Shown: piece after piece, positions 10,406 through 21,577 of the stretch
How positions within the stretch are numbered: the stretch's first letter is position 1
Layout of the letters: the number at the start of each line of letters is the position of its first letter
Origin: Lichtheimia corymbifera B2541
Lineage: Eukaryota > Mucoromycota > Mucoromycetes > Mucorales > Lichtheimiaceae
NCBI GenBank assembly: GCA_000697475.1
Contig: JNEU01000906.1
Coordinates: 186,001 to 250,000, forward strand
Reading direction: 5' to 3'
DNA length: 64,000 nucleotides
The notes under the pieces: generated by a model
What the model saw: only the letters and a program-made list of their open reading frames with translations
Told to the model about the DNA's origin: nothing
The model's database searches: none
Position numbers and translations under genes: made by a program

Positions 10406-11965
10406 TTGTATGACATTGTCTGACAGCTCAACCTAGTTTGATTTCCAGCTCTTCCACTCCCTGCTTATTGTCTTTTCTCCCATTCCCAACTGTTGTCCCA
10501 TTCAAGTACAACTACCATCGGCAAACCATTGTCCTGCTTCAACCCATCATGTCGATCCTATAGCTGCCTTGATCCGAAGGACTACAACTGAATGGCTAGT
10601 CCATGGCGCGTGCACCCCACTACAACACCCACTTCCTTGACACCACATATTCTTTTGTACGATCCTCGACCACAATCACACGTTGCAGCTTTCATTCCAG
10701 CAATTGCTATTAGCAAACTCTTTGCTCCATTGTCTCGAACAGCCTTCTTTACTTGCAGCCTTTGTTACGCAGACAGCAGATAGCCATCATATAGAAGCAG
10801 CTTTATTTACGCGTAGTAGCGTGTTTCAATACATACAACTACTCATGGATACGGATATGGATCTGAATACTTCATTGATTGGTACATGGAGTGGAGGGAA
10901 CTAGGTATATTGGATGGCTTGCATTCCTTGGCACATTTCGAACGTGATGTCCAGTTTGGATACCTTGTCAGCCATCAACTATTATGCTGCATTACAATCA
11001 ATCTTCACCTGGTTGAGCTGCGATGAAAAACCACCAAGAGCGATGTCAAGGGCCAAATGGGAAAGGAAGCATATCATCAGCAATCCCTGATCTTCTTTTA
11101 CTACTATATTGAATTTAGAATGGTTATGGATGCAATCACGTGCAGTGGTGATTTCTTTTCGCGTCATCCGCAGGGACGATCACGTGGATACGGCTGAGGA
11201 TGATGATGGATGGGATAGAATTGGCGAAAGGTGTTTACAGCCATGGATGATATTGCTGAGATCATTGAACATACACATGCAGGAGCTATTTTTCCAATCA
11301 TGGATGAAAGATATTTATGACGGCAGCAGCCACGGATTCGATGATATCAATACCACAATGTCTCTATATGATTCACCCGTACCTTATTCAGTTGGCAACG
11401 CTGTTCCTTTATTTACTGAGTTGATAAACACCCACACTACCATTTCCTAGTCTTCGACTTTCATTAAATGAACGTTGGATTTAACATAGTAATCATATGT
11501 GAAAGATGTGGATTACGTGCTTGATTCTGCATTGAAAGGAAAGAGAGGTTGGGCGATAGGAAAGAAGTGAGATTGGATCATTTACATTATGGTATATCCA
11601 AGACGTTTTGTTCACTTCTACCTTCTGATATATTATATTCATGATTAAGCTTCCTTATTAACACGCTTATAGACAGTAATCCATGGCGGCTCAATTTACA
11701 AAGATAATAGCTCAAGAGTGATAATGACCAGTTATGGGGCTTGTTGTAACAGCAGCATTATTGTAAGCTTAATTCATTATACTCGTGAAAGATTGATCTC
11801 TGCTGATACAACGCGACACGCATAAGCAGAGCATGATTGCCTTCGACAATCTTCAGTGTGGATTATCTTATACAATTGTACATCCCATACGGGCTATTAT
11901 AGGCTACCTTACTGTAGCACCTATGGCAACCTGGAAATGGATCCTTCATGCACTTTCCGCCAATA
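10406..11965 (+). mobile_element. Core of a dispersed element with broken ORFs, left copy
   Basis: The segment between the array and the hairpins is present again, inverted, at about 50456-52075. Both copies share frames that read like decayed coding sequence: QLSFQQLLLANSLLHCLEQ at 10683 and 51772, then AFVT.TADSHHIEAALFT, and further on HVDTAEDDDGWDRIGERCLQ at about 11181. Frames are interrupted by stops and shifts in both copies, so no intact protein is encoded. I see no transposase, reverse transcriptase or helicase motif in it. A non-autonomous or decayed transposable element is the simplest reading, but neither termini nor a target-site duplication could be fixed by eye. Confidence 0.55.
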
Positions 11966-12013
11966 TGGTTAACCCTTCTTCAAGCATGCCTTTCGCTTTG
12001 TGACACAAACACA

Positions 12014-12533
12014 TCCGTCTGCATCTTCGGCTCTATGGGTCAGTCTACTTGACAATGAACAAAGATCCACTATTAAATATAGCATCACGCTTATAGCATA
12101 TGTAAAACATAAAGGTGCCTGTATCTCAAAACTTTACAATGAAACGTGGGGTCTTCAATCGAACAAAGTTGCGCGGCTGGGTGAAGCGCACCCTGTGTAG
12201 AAGTTTCACGATCGTCGTGGCCGATCTCAGATTCACCCAATGTCACCACCAGCCTCGTCGAAAAAAATTCGAGAGGTCGACCTGGTTTCACTTTGGCTGG
12301 TGGTGACATTGGGTGAATCTGAGATCGGCCACGACGATCGTGAAACTTCTACACAGGGTGCGCTTCACCCAGCCGCGCAACTTTGTTCGATTGAAGACCC
12401 CACGTTTCATTGTAAAGTTTTGAGATACAGGCACCTTTATGTTTTACATATGCTGTAAGCGTGATGCTATATTAATAGTGGTGTTGTTCATTGTCAAGTA
12501 GGTAGACCCCGATAGAGCCGAAGATGCAGACGG
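12014..12533. repeat. Long near-perfect palindrome (arms about 240 bp)
   Basis: The left arm 12014-12254 and right arm 12295-12533 are reverse complements around a spacer of 40 bp. About 160 bp nearest the centre look identical in both arms, for example GTGGCCGATCTCAGATTCAC in the left arm and its complement in the right. Outward, the match continues with few differences through TAGCATCACGCTTA and CATCTTCGGCTCTAT. A transcript across it could fold into a very long hairpin. The same module occurs twice in the inverted copy at 49083-50455. Confidence 0.92.
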
Positions 12534-12541
12534 ACTTCTTT

Positions 12542-12965
12542 GTGCAACACAGCTCATTTGCATGACACTTCACAATGAACAAACCCCACTTACATATAGC
12601 ATCATGCTTTCAGCATATGTAAAAACGTAAATGTGCCTGCATCTAGGATTGGCAAGCTTGATCGGGGAAACATGATTGGAAAGGTGCGCTCCACCACGAC
12701 GAGCAATATTGTTCTATGAAAGAGCCCACGTTTCATTGTAAAGTTTAGAGAGAAATGCACTTTCTCGTTTTTACATATGCTGAAAGCATGATGCTATATG
12801 GCAAGTGGTGTTTGTTCATTGTGAAGTATCATGCAAATGAGCTGTGTTACACAAACACACCCCTCTGCATCTTCGGCTCTATCAGGGTCTACCTACTTGA
12901 CAATGAACAAACACCACTTGTCATATAGCATCGCGCTTATATCATAGGTAAAACATGAAGGCGAC
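12542..12965. repeat. Second imperfect palindrome plus a truncated half of the first
   Basis: The outer parts 12542-12625 and about 12758-12858 are inverted repeats (AACACAGCTCATTTGCATGA against its complement TCATGCAAATGAGCTGTGTT), with a less symmetrical middle around CGACGAGCAATATTGTTCTA. After 12860 the sequence again follows the left arm of the neighbouring palindrome (CATCTTCGGCTCTATC, then TACTTGACAATGAACAAA), but it breaks off near 12965, where the second repeat array starts. The same order of modules is seen at 49083-50455. Confidence 0.8.
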
Positions 12966-12984
12966 TGTTTGCCCAAATCTCCAT

Positions 12985-13585
12985 ATCGATGTGTAGAGGC
13001 TTTATGAGAACGATATTGATCAGCATGACCGAGAGCACCTACTGACCAAGTTTCGACGTCCCCACCAGCAATATCGGCGCGCACGGCCGTACACCCTATC
13101 TATGTTTCCATCCATTTGTCGTCTCTCCTACATTCAATGTTTTCATAATGAACTCTGGGGACTTTATGAGAACGAAATTGCTCGGCGTGGTCGAAAGGAT
13201 GTTGTGTGAAAGTTTCAGGTTCGAGGTGGGCAATCTCGGGGAGCAGGAGCGTCTACCCTACTTTCTCCTACTTTTGGGCTGGCCGGCATTCAAAATGTTC
13301 ATAATGAACCATGCGGCTTTTAAATGAATGGAGTTGATCAGCATGTGCGAGAGTACCTTCTGACCAAGTTTCAAGTGCGAGATGGGGAATCCCAAGAAAC
13401 TACATACTAATTGACTTTTTCATAAATCCGGCGCTTTCCCAATTTCCGTCCGTCATAGTAAACCTCACATTATACCCTCCCATTCAAAATTTTCAAATGA
13501 AGTGTGGGTTCTTTATTAATACAAAGTTGTTCAGCATGTCCTAGAGCATATTGTGGGAAAGTTTGAGGGTCGAGACAGGCAATCC
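12985..13585 (+). repeat. Second array of the degenerate repeats
   Basis: Units of the type seen at 9400-10405 return, for example TTGATCAGCATG at about 13016 and 13336, GAAAGTTTCAGGTTCGAGGT at about 13209, and TTTTCAAATGAAGTGTGGGT at about 13490. The orientation is the same as in the first array, so array, core, hairpins and array again form a direct repetition. Confidence 0.75.
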
Positions 13586-13589
13586 CAAT

Positions 13590-14113
13590 ATCAAGCATTG
13601 ATATCAGTGTATATGGATATGTCTGACTGCCTCACAGATTTAATTTCCACCTCTTCCACTTCCAGCTTCTTCCTTCTTCCCATTCTCAACTGTTGCCCCA
13701 TTCAAGTACAACTACCACCTGCGAACGATTGCTCTGTCTCAACCCATCATGTCAACCCTACAATTGCCTTGAACCGATAGTCTTTGACTGAATGGCAACT
13801 CCACGGCATGTGCACCCCGCTACAACACACACGTTTCTTGACACAACACATGCTCTTGCACACTCCTCGACCACGACCAATTAACAGCGTTCATTCCAGC
13901 AGTTGCCCATTACCAAGGCCTCTCCGCCATCGTCTCGAACAGCGTTCTTTACTTGCAACAACTTGCCTTACAGCCTTTTTGACGTGTACAGCAGACAACC
14001 ATTGTATTGTAGCAGCTTTATTTACGAGTAACGACTTGCTTCAATGTATACGACTTCGTGTGGATATGGACGTTGCTTTGGTACATATCGGGTGGAAGGA
14101 TGGATACATATAA
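13590..14113 (+). mobile_element. Partial second copy of the element core
   Basis: The sequence matches the start of the core at 10406. Shared parts include CTCTTCCACT, TCAACTGTTGCCCCATTCAAGT against TCCCAACTGTTGTCCCATTC, AACCCATCATGTC and a common GCGTTCATTCCAGCA-type stretch. In protein terms CTADNHCIVAALFTSND parallels QTADSHHIEAALFTRSS of the first copy. Similarity fades after about 14110, so this copy is truncated. It contains no intact gene. Confidence 0.6.
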
Positions 14114-14854
14114 CGCGTGGAAAACAGCGTATAAATTATCGAATTGACCGCTTTGCTTGATGCTAGCATCCTGAACGGTTGGTGCATACGATTACCGTAC
14201 TTTACACCCGATTCCTTAGCAGCTACTATTTCATCCTTCTCGCAACCTGTCAACCATGCACAGCCATCATCACCATCAAACTGCATTTGACACACCATGG
14301 CTATATAGCGCCACCACGCAACAAGAGTCACCTCACGCTCATCCATTCACCTTTGCACAATGCACGCCCAAGTGGTAGAAACTTCCCATATCGACGTATC
14401 TCCCCCCATTGGAACAAGTTGTAGTACCTCCCAATCTATTTCTTGTGGATGATGTTTGGATTAAAGGATTACTTTAGCGAATGTAGCATTGGGTTCGTCA
14501 ACCATTCCTAATTTCTTTAGTGAAGAGACAGTGTCTCTTCCTGATTTGGATCTCGTTGTGTGTGGGCACTTGATGCATTGTATTATAGGAAGGTTTATGC
14601 AGGACTGTAAAAGGATATCCACATATGAATGCTGTGATCGAGGAAAGGGAGAGGAAGAGAAAGAGTGTGATTGATTCATTGTGCCTTGAACAAAGGCTGT
14701 ATTGATAGTACAACTCCACCTCCTTTCTTTGTGATTGGATCTTGTCAATAACATCGTGTGCACATGTTCCTTTTCTTTGCTTCAGGTCTTGCAAAGTAGT
14801 TATTTTATTAATGTACGGCGGGAGATTGAATTTGCATCGCTGCATTATCTACAA
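14114..14854. other. Stretch between the repeat block and the mannosidase gene
   Basis: Only short frames without recognisable content. The part near 14854 should carry the 3' end of the minus-strand mannosidase transcript. I see nothing else here. Confidence 0.35.
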
Positions 14855-16896
14855 TTAATGTTGCACTTGTATTGATCGAGGAAGTTTGAAAGGATGCGCT
14901 TCGGTATTAAACACATAACCGTTCATCGAAATGCACTCCTTATCCACAAATGTCAAGTACAGATATTTGAGTGTCTCTGCAAAAAAGTAGCTATTTGTAT
15001 ACAATGCACGTTAGTCGCAGCATGAACAAGGTTTGTGTCGTCATGGATACGTACCTCTCTTGGAAATCATCTTGCTCAGGATCAAGCGTGTCAACGTTGA
15101 ATATACGTGTGAACCCTGAAGGGGTGCGTGTGTACTTGTTGATGGCTTCAAACATGGACCATGCTATATCCTGATACTTTGTGTCTCCTGTCAAGCGATA
15201 AAAGTAAAAAATACTTTCAATGGTTTCTATATCAACCCATGATTAGATAAGAGGTATCTCTTTTTCCTTGCAGGGTTGTATGTAGTATTACCTGGCCGTA
15301 AATCGTAAAGGCCGTTATCGATGGTAAAAGAACGAATCATAGATTGTTGTCGTTTCCTTGTGGCTGGCTCACCACGTACTGACCATGACCAGCTTTCAGG
15401 AGCAATACCAGTGGCAGTCTTTTCCCATACTGCTTGGCATGCATCCATAAAGTCATTGGCAAATTGCCAGTATCGCTGTCGACTCCGATCATCAGGAACC
15501 TGACTTGCTCCGAGTGCAATGTTGCCCGGCCAAAAGCAAATCTGTACAAATAAACGAAGCTTATTATATCTCACAGAATCCACTTTTCATATCCTCCTAA
15601 CCTACCAGTTCTTGAGAAGTATACTGCAACCGATTGACATTATCATTCGTAGCAGATGCAACAAACATACGGCTCACTGGTCCTTGGGATGGTGCGGCAA
15701 GGTGCTTCTCAATACTTTCGACTGCCGTTGTCCATGCATGTAATAAACGATCCCTTTCATCAGTGGATGTATCCAGCTGCAGCAAATAATTCTTGATCAG
15801 GTACTCGTAAAAGCTGTCAGCACCGCCTCCAATGGTGGTTATACCTGATTTAAAAGGACATCATTAGACAAAGAAGCAGCAAAAGGAATTGTTGCTGGCA
15901 TAGGATACTTACTTGAATTCACAGGTTGAAAAGTATGAGCATCCCATGTTGTGGGAAATAGGCCTGGAATGGCAGTAGGCTCCATCAAGGCTCGATCAAC
16001 CACACTATTGGCGTAGGCCGCGTACTTTGGATCTCCAAGGATTTGTGATAATCGCGTAAACTCCAAACTATACGTGCCAAACTCGGCTAGATTGATGGTA
16101 TCTGCCATGACAGCTTCCTTGCTATATGTACATAATAGAATGTAGTGTGAGCAGGTGGTGTGTGGACAACATCATTATACTCACGTTTTCAAATCCATAT
16201 ACGTCAATGGTGCCTTTGAGGGGGATTGATCAAACAGTGGTAAGAGGACATTGTCGGTAAGTTCTACAGCTTTTTGGACCAACAAGGGATTAGGTGCCAG
16301 ATCATTGGCTGCCAATAATCCTCCCAAATATCGAATGCCAGTTTCGAATCCTTTCACAGGCGTATCCGATTGAGTAAAATCGATCTTGGCAATGTATTCA
16401 AGCGCTTCATTGTACTCGTCCTCCAAGCCCATGATCAGCATGGTGTCAAGGCCATCCACAATACTGGCTGTTGATTGTAGTAGATGCGTCAATGATCTTA
16501 AATCACCATTACAAAAATGATCACTATTTCATCTTACCTCCCCAACCATTCCTACAAATGCATTGGTAAGCGTTTGGATTCAAAGCAACAAAATAAATTG
16601 TTCATGATTACATACCTTGAGTTTGATGATCCATTTGTCTTTGGCAACAATTCATCTGAGCCCCAAGCATGGAGCCTATAGCCGTTATAGGCATGCTGAA
16701 ATGCTTCCTTGATTGCCTTGGCACGAGAATCATTATTTGCAGCACAGGCGGCAGTTATGGAAGGTAATGGCTTGTTGGCGGTATGGGTTGGTGCTGTTCG
16801 TACAATGACAGCAAGCAAGCATAGGCCTGCAACAAGGAGAATCAATTGGATGCTGATGGACATGATCTTTTGGATCCTTTTCTTTCGTTTGGCCAT
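14855..16896 (-). CDS. GH47 class I alpha-1,2-mannosidase, type II membrane protein (527 aa)
   Basis: Eight exons join in phase: 16896-16616, 16551-16538 (14 nt), 16467-16185, 16121-15913, 15844-15606, 15541-15292, 15226-15055 and 14990-14855. The short second exon gives NGWG and joins ASIVDGLDTMLIMG, the canonical GH47 block. A cytosolic basic tail (MAKRKKRIQK) and a membrane helix at about residues 12-32 mark an ER or Golgi type II enzyme. Other family signatures are FETGIRYLGG, GADSFYEYLIK, RPETIESIFYFYR, AETLKYLYLTF and FNTEAHPF. The acidic residues in these blocks are the known calcium-binding and catalytic positions of the family. The enzyme should trim alpha-1,2-mannose from N-glycans in the secretory pathway. 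Whether it is the ER form, a Golgi form or an EDEM-like protein cannot be settled here; the conserved catalytic blocks favour an active mannosidase. Confidence 0.93.
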
Positions 16897-18407
16897 GACA
16901 ATATTAGTAGTAGCTTTATATGTGATGCAAAGAGTGAGCGAAAGAGGGTATGATGTTGTACATGGATAGATTTACAAATACGATGGTCATCATGGTTCTT
17001 TACGTATCAACCAGTTGCCACATCTTAGTTCTCTATAGGAGCCATTTGTATCGTCGAGGTTGCCACCGAGAAAAAGGGGTTGATATTTAAACCGACGACA
17101 ATGGGACACTCATCTTGTTACCGGTCATAGAAATTTTATGCCGAGGAGCAGTCAATGGACCACTTCTCCTTATTCAACGTGTGATTGATTTCTGCCAAAT
17201 GCGTCAAGAAGCCTTGATGGCTATTGTAAGGTTATGCAGAAAAAGTAACCCGTGCACTTGTAATTTTGCACCATAAGCTTATGGGCATCGTTGTATTCCC
17301 GGGTTCCTTTAGCTGCAAGATGACCTGTCTCTTTGATTCCTTTACCCCCTTAATCACATGCTGACATAGATCTAATATGCAACGGCACTCCCCCGGTTTC
17401 GTCGCCTTTGAAACTGCTTTGAAAACCTGCACTAACACATTGCATGTTAATAATGAATGACTTTTGACTTTCTCCTTTCATCATCAAATCTTTTGCCAGT
17501 TGTAGTGTAGTAAGCACACGTGCATTTTGAAACTATGATGAGCGTTTCCACAGGCTCTTTTTGTGTTTTTAGCATATCAGTGTTTGTATATCATCCATTT
17601 GCCATCGCCTTCAAAGGTAATAGTGATCATACTCACTGCTCTTGGCAACCTGGGGGCTGTATCCCTGTTGTATCAAGTAATGAAATGCGATGCATGACAG
17701 GGATGGAATAATGGTCCGTGAACCGCATAATGCACCTGCTAGCGACCGGTTTGGCAGAAAGCGAATATCTAGCATTCTGCATGATATGTATATGCAAGTG
17801 CGCTGCTGCTATTTCATATGATGTGTTTTGCTGCCATGAACATGACAATGGATTCTCATTTTATTCTGCAATGTAAGCCTTCATCTTCATGATGAGATGT
17901 GAAATATGGTTGTTATCAAGAAAGTGGATGATGGATTTATAGCATGATAGGTATATGAAAGATGGATAGTATGACCATAAACAAGCTAAATCGAGAGGTT
18001 GTATGTATACAATACATTATTCAAGGACACGACAGGGAACTCCATCCACGCTCATGTTATAACATCAGCTGATCGGATCTCCATAACTTGCCATCTCGTA
18101 TCAGGAACCAGGTTAGCTTTAAGTAATGTGAAACGCCTGCAAAGTCGGTTCGATTGTGTCTTTTGTCGGTGGTGAGCAAATTCTTGGCCTTTTTAAGCAA
18201 AGAAGGATACGAGGAGAAGCTTAATCATAGCTTGAATTGATTGGAACGGTAAAAAAAGAGCCATATATATCACGATGACAACAATGACAATCAAAGTAGG
18301 ATAATCAAGAAGTGCTATGAATGACCACAAAGATCAGTTCTCATTCATGGGTCACGAAGAAGGCTCACCACCATGATACTCACACCAATACGGCCCATGA
18401 AGGTGTC
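16897..18407. other. Long intergenic stretch
   Basis: About 1.5 kb between the mannosidase start and the dispersed repeat upstream of PAAF1. Frames are short, overlap on both strands and show no splice-linked continuation I could find. No RNA gene was recognised. It includes the promoter of the mannosidase gene. Confidence 0.4.
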
Positions 18408-18550
18408 AGGAATCAACGAGCGATATATAGAAGGAAGAGATGGGTGGGAGCGAAAAGGGCGATAAGATGCTTGTTAATATGTGGATGGTGGGCGTGGGTG
18501 TTCTGTTGACCACAAGGAGTGGAGGTTGATGCATGAATTGATAAAATGGT
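18408..18550 (+). repeat. Short dispersed repeat, copy 1 of 3
   Basis: The segment resembles 35405-35545 in the same orientation and 54204-54362 in inverse orientation. The shared order is ATCAA.GAG, AGAAGGAGATG.GTGGGAG, GGGCGA, a variable 25-30 bp, GTGGGCGTGGGT, and GATGCATG..TTGATAAA. In the other two copies the repeat lies upstream of the frameshifted gene family; here no such gene follows. Confidence 0.55.
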
Positions 18551-18585
18551 GCATGTGCTGATAAATGACGGGGTTCGTCTTTTTT

Positions 18586-18588
<3 letters not shown>

Positions 18589-18617
<29 letters not shown>
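18589..18617. repeat. CA dinucleotide microsatellite
   Basis: An uninterrupted CA run of about 14 units that ends 16 bp before the ATG of PAAF1. If translation started at the in-frame ATG at 18565 the run would encode a His-Thr repeat, so the start at 18634 is preferred. Confidence 0.9.
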
Positions 18618-18620
<3 letters not shown>

Positions 18621-18633
18621 CCTGCCTGTCAAA

Positions 18634-20482
18634 ATGCAAGTACTGCCACAGATCTCGATACAACCCGACTGGCATGAAGCTGTACGCGATGTCGTCGGAC
18701 AAGACACTGCTGAAGAATCATTCTGGGCATCCTGTTATAAAAAAGGTAGAGCCGATCTTGCTGCTAACGGGCTTCCTATGGCTGATTGGTTTCCATTGTA
18801 GGTGGCGAGTCAATTCACGGTTCAGTAACCATTGGCAAGGGTTCTCAGCCACGTTCAGTCGCATTGCAAGGTAGTGAGGGTATCACAGTTGGATATATCA
18901 ATTCTGTAAGTAATGGCTCTAGCTCTTTGTACGCGTGTATATGCAGACCCATTGATTCGTTCATCTCTCGTAGCGCTCTTTCAAGATGGGATGCAAGTCG
19001 CTTGATATCTCGGATGTGATGGTTTATGGTCCCAAGATGGAATTTGATTTAAAGGATACCAAATCGGTAAGTGCTCCACGATATACAATGGCACGGAAGC
19101 AAGACTAATTCATGTGAGTATCATCAAGGTAAATGCGATCGATGTGACATCGAATGGCGACGTGTATGCTTTGGGTCAAGCTGATCGTATCATCATTGGC
19201 AATTTGAGCGATGGCAAGGAAGAGGTAAATATGGGCTTGTCGGATGGATGTGTCCAAAGCTGACAAAGGGTCATCTTGGTATGTAGAGAGTGTTGCAAGG
19301 GCACCTTGACGATGTCACCACGGTTCAATTCTTCCCGAGTGACCAAGTAATCTTATCAGGTGGTGCTGATTTCCAAGTCAAAATCTGGTCTGCCGTTGAT
19401 GGAAGCAACCCAGTTACTCTGGTTGGTCATACAAGTGGTACCTATTCATTCACAAGGGTGGCAATATGAGCATGCTGCTCACGTGGTTTTCTATTTAGCC
19501 ATCACGGATACAGCCATCATTGACCGGGGACGGAACGTACTTTGTATGTTGAAGGGACACATTAGGAGATGGGTATATTAATGCATGCGTTGATAGCATC
19601 ATCAAGGGACGGCACGATTCGCTTATGGCATTGTGGTAAGTTTGGGGAATCAATCCAAAGGCGCGCTTGACTTAGAAGCTTTGTAACTAGGCACCAGCAC
19701 AACAATCTCCATTGTTGCCCAATACAACGTCCCAGTAACCAAGATCCTATTATGTCCATTGCCATCGCAGTACACTGCAGCAACACCAGATCAATTAGGT
19801 GGGTATTTATCTTTTTTGATGATGAAAGGAAGGAATCGATATACTAATGGGAAGGGTTGGCTAGATGAACGTGAAGTTGAAACCAGCGACAAGATGGTGC
19901 TTGCAGCTCTGGGAGATGGTAGCGTGGTTGGAATACACCTGGGTACCAAAAAAGAGGTACGTAATGGCATGATGGATGATTATGCATAATATTGACCCTA
20001 TTACTGTGTAGCTTTTCCGTACCGAGAAACAAGAAGCCCCCTTGGCTGCTCTCGCATATCATAGCGAATCAGGGGTATTTGTCACCGGTGATATCCATGG
20101 CAAGCTGTCTGCATACAATCAAAACGAGCCCCAAAGTCCTTGTTTACAATGGCAGCGTTCGGAGCATGCAGTAACTGACCTGGTGATCAAACTCAACGAG
20201 GATGGCGAGTTGGCGGTTTTTGTGGCTAATGGTAAGCACATGTTTAGGCACCCAGGTTTACAATATGCTAAACTTTCTATTATGGTAGCTGACGGTAGCT
20301 TATACCAAACGAGTCCCATTTTACTTGCAATGAAGCAACCCGAGACCTTATGCCTAGCTGGTGAATATTCTGGAAACGAGCTCGAATCGATCCACTGTTT
20401 AAAGGCGATCGCAAGCAAGGAAGCCAATGGACACAAGAGATTAATATGTGGCAATCGTGCAGGACATGTAATGATTTATTGA
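18634..20482 (+). CDS. PAAF1: Proteasomal ATPase-associated factor 1 (PAAF1/Rpn14-like), WD40 protein
   Basis: Eleven exons join in phase: 18634-18745, 18802-18905, 18974-19066, 19129-19224, 19287-19437, 19499-19543, 19597-19635, 19691-19798, 19865-19956, 20012-20231 and 20289-20482, giving 417 aa. The protein is a WD40 propeller. Its blocks RVLQGHLDDVTTVQFFP, LSGGADFQVKIWSA, TDTAIIDRGRNVL and SRDGTIRLWHC match the order of animal PAAF1, which is of similar length (about 390 aa). In yeast and animals this protein is a chaperone of the 19S regulatory particle that binds the Rpt ATPase ring during proteasome assembly. The last intron has 57 nt without a stop in frame, so its retention would add 19 residues. 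The gene converges on UTP16 with only 23 bp between the stop codons. Confidence 0.92.
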
Positions 20483-20505
20483 TGCAATAGTAAACAATGA
20501 TTGTA

Positions 20506-21271
20506 TTATTTGCGATGGAATTGGTATGCAGCTTGGCCTATCCGTTTGTTCTTTTTACTTGCGCTTAGCATGGCGTCTTTTCGTGGAATTGATTTCCTGT
20601 GCATTAATCGGTCTCTAAAGTTGAGGATCTTGGTATCGGTTGGTGCAGGTCGAGGTCGATTGTTAAGGACTTTGACTGTATATTCGCCTACACGCCGTTC
20701 ATTGGCTTGGATACGTCTCTTTTTTGCCTTCTTTTCAGCTTCCTCTTCTTCGGCTTCCATGCGTTCAAAATCGGCTGCTGTTAAATGAGATCGTTTGGGC
20801 TGTTTGGCATCCTCAGCTGCTGCTTGTGCTAAAAGTTCGGCAGGCAATAATCGACTATCATCCTCATCCTCGTTCTCATCTTCCTCTTGCTCTTCCTCTT
20901 CCTCCTCTTCACTCTCTTCTTGGACTACTTCCTTCTTCTTGTTGCGTTTACTGGCTTCCTTTTGTAACTTGAGTTGTTGATCGCGTTGGCGCCTTCGTTC
21001 CTTTTCTTTTTCAGCAGCTCTAAAACACAATAAGATACTCGAACTCTAAATAAAAGGATTTGTTATGTTCCTACCGTTTTACCGATTCACGTTGTGCTTT
21101 AGCTTCTTCCAATGCGCTTGATTTGGCAGTTGTTGTAGACACTGCTTCAGGTGCTTCATCGTCTGAATCCGATTCGACTACTGGTTCTTCAATTACAGGC
21201 TTCTCTTCGAGTACAAGATCGTCGTCTCCACCGATAACGTTGCCGTCGTCGTCAAAAGTCTTTTTCGGCAT
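20506..21271 (-). CDS. UTP16: U3 snoRNA-associated protein UTP16/BUD21-like (236 aa)
   Basis: Two exons, 21271-21075 and 21019-20506. The N-terminal half is acidic and carries ESDSDDEAPEAVS, a signature of the Utp16/Bud21 family. The middle is a charged helix with long Glu runs (about residues 95-120) and Lys/Arg-rich parts. The C-terminus has NFRDRLMHRKSIPRKDA and ends in a basic tail. Family members belong to the small-subunit processome and help pre-18S rRNA processing in the nucleolus. The gene ends 23 bp from the convergent PAAF1 stop, so the 3' untranslated regions must overlap. Confidence 0.82.
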
Positions 21272-21361
21272 AGCTGGTTTATGTATGTGTATATAAGAGG
21301 TGAAATAAGAAAGCAGTAGCGACCTGTCTCATGCCATTGAAATATGAAAATGTGGCTTTGT

Positions 21362-21577
21362 TCACATGATCAAGCTGTCAATTGCACCATTCAAACCCAG
21401 ATAGCCTTCCCCTTGAAAATCTCGATAGCTTCCTATACCAATAAATCCATTATGCAATTTGCTTGTTACGACAATGTTATGCATTTCATCATGAATATGA
21501 CGACCTTCTGTCCATTGTAATCGAAATAGAACTCGCATGATACCCCTTTTCTCTAATAGTAAATGACCCTGTATCAT
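21362..21577 (-). CDS. Small ORF of unknown function (71 aa), unsure
   Basis: An open frame from ATG at 21577 to TGA at 21362, on the same strand as UTP16 and ERF2 and between them. The translation is not low-complexity and ends with a glycine-rich part (FQGEGYLGLNGAIDS) that looks like folded protein. It could be a separate small gene, or a 3' exon linked to something upstream: a good acceptor (GATACAG) sits at its start. Splicing it to the last ERF2 exon puts it out of frame and gives a stop after five residues. No family is recognised. Confidence 0.3.
   Translation of the reverse strand: MIQGHLLLEKRGIMRVLFRLQWTEGRHIHDEMHNIVVTSKLHNGFIGIGSYRDFQGEGYLGLNGAIDSLIM

Noticed and set aside
12091..12458. 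Two long frames on opposite strands with nearly the same peptide
   Set aside because: They are the two arms of the palindrome read from either side, not two genes.
18565..18633. In-frame upstream ATG for PAAF1
   Set aside because: It would add a His-Thr repeat from the CA microsatellite before the conserved start; 18634 begins the family-like sequence.
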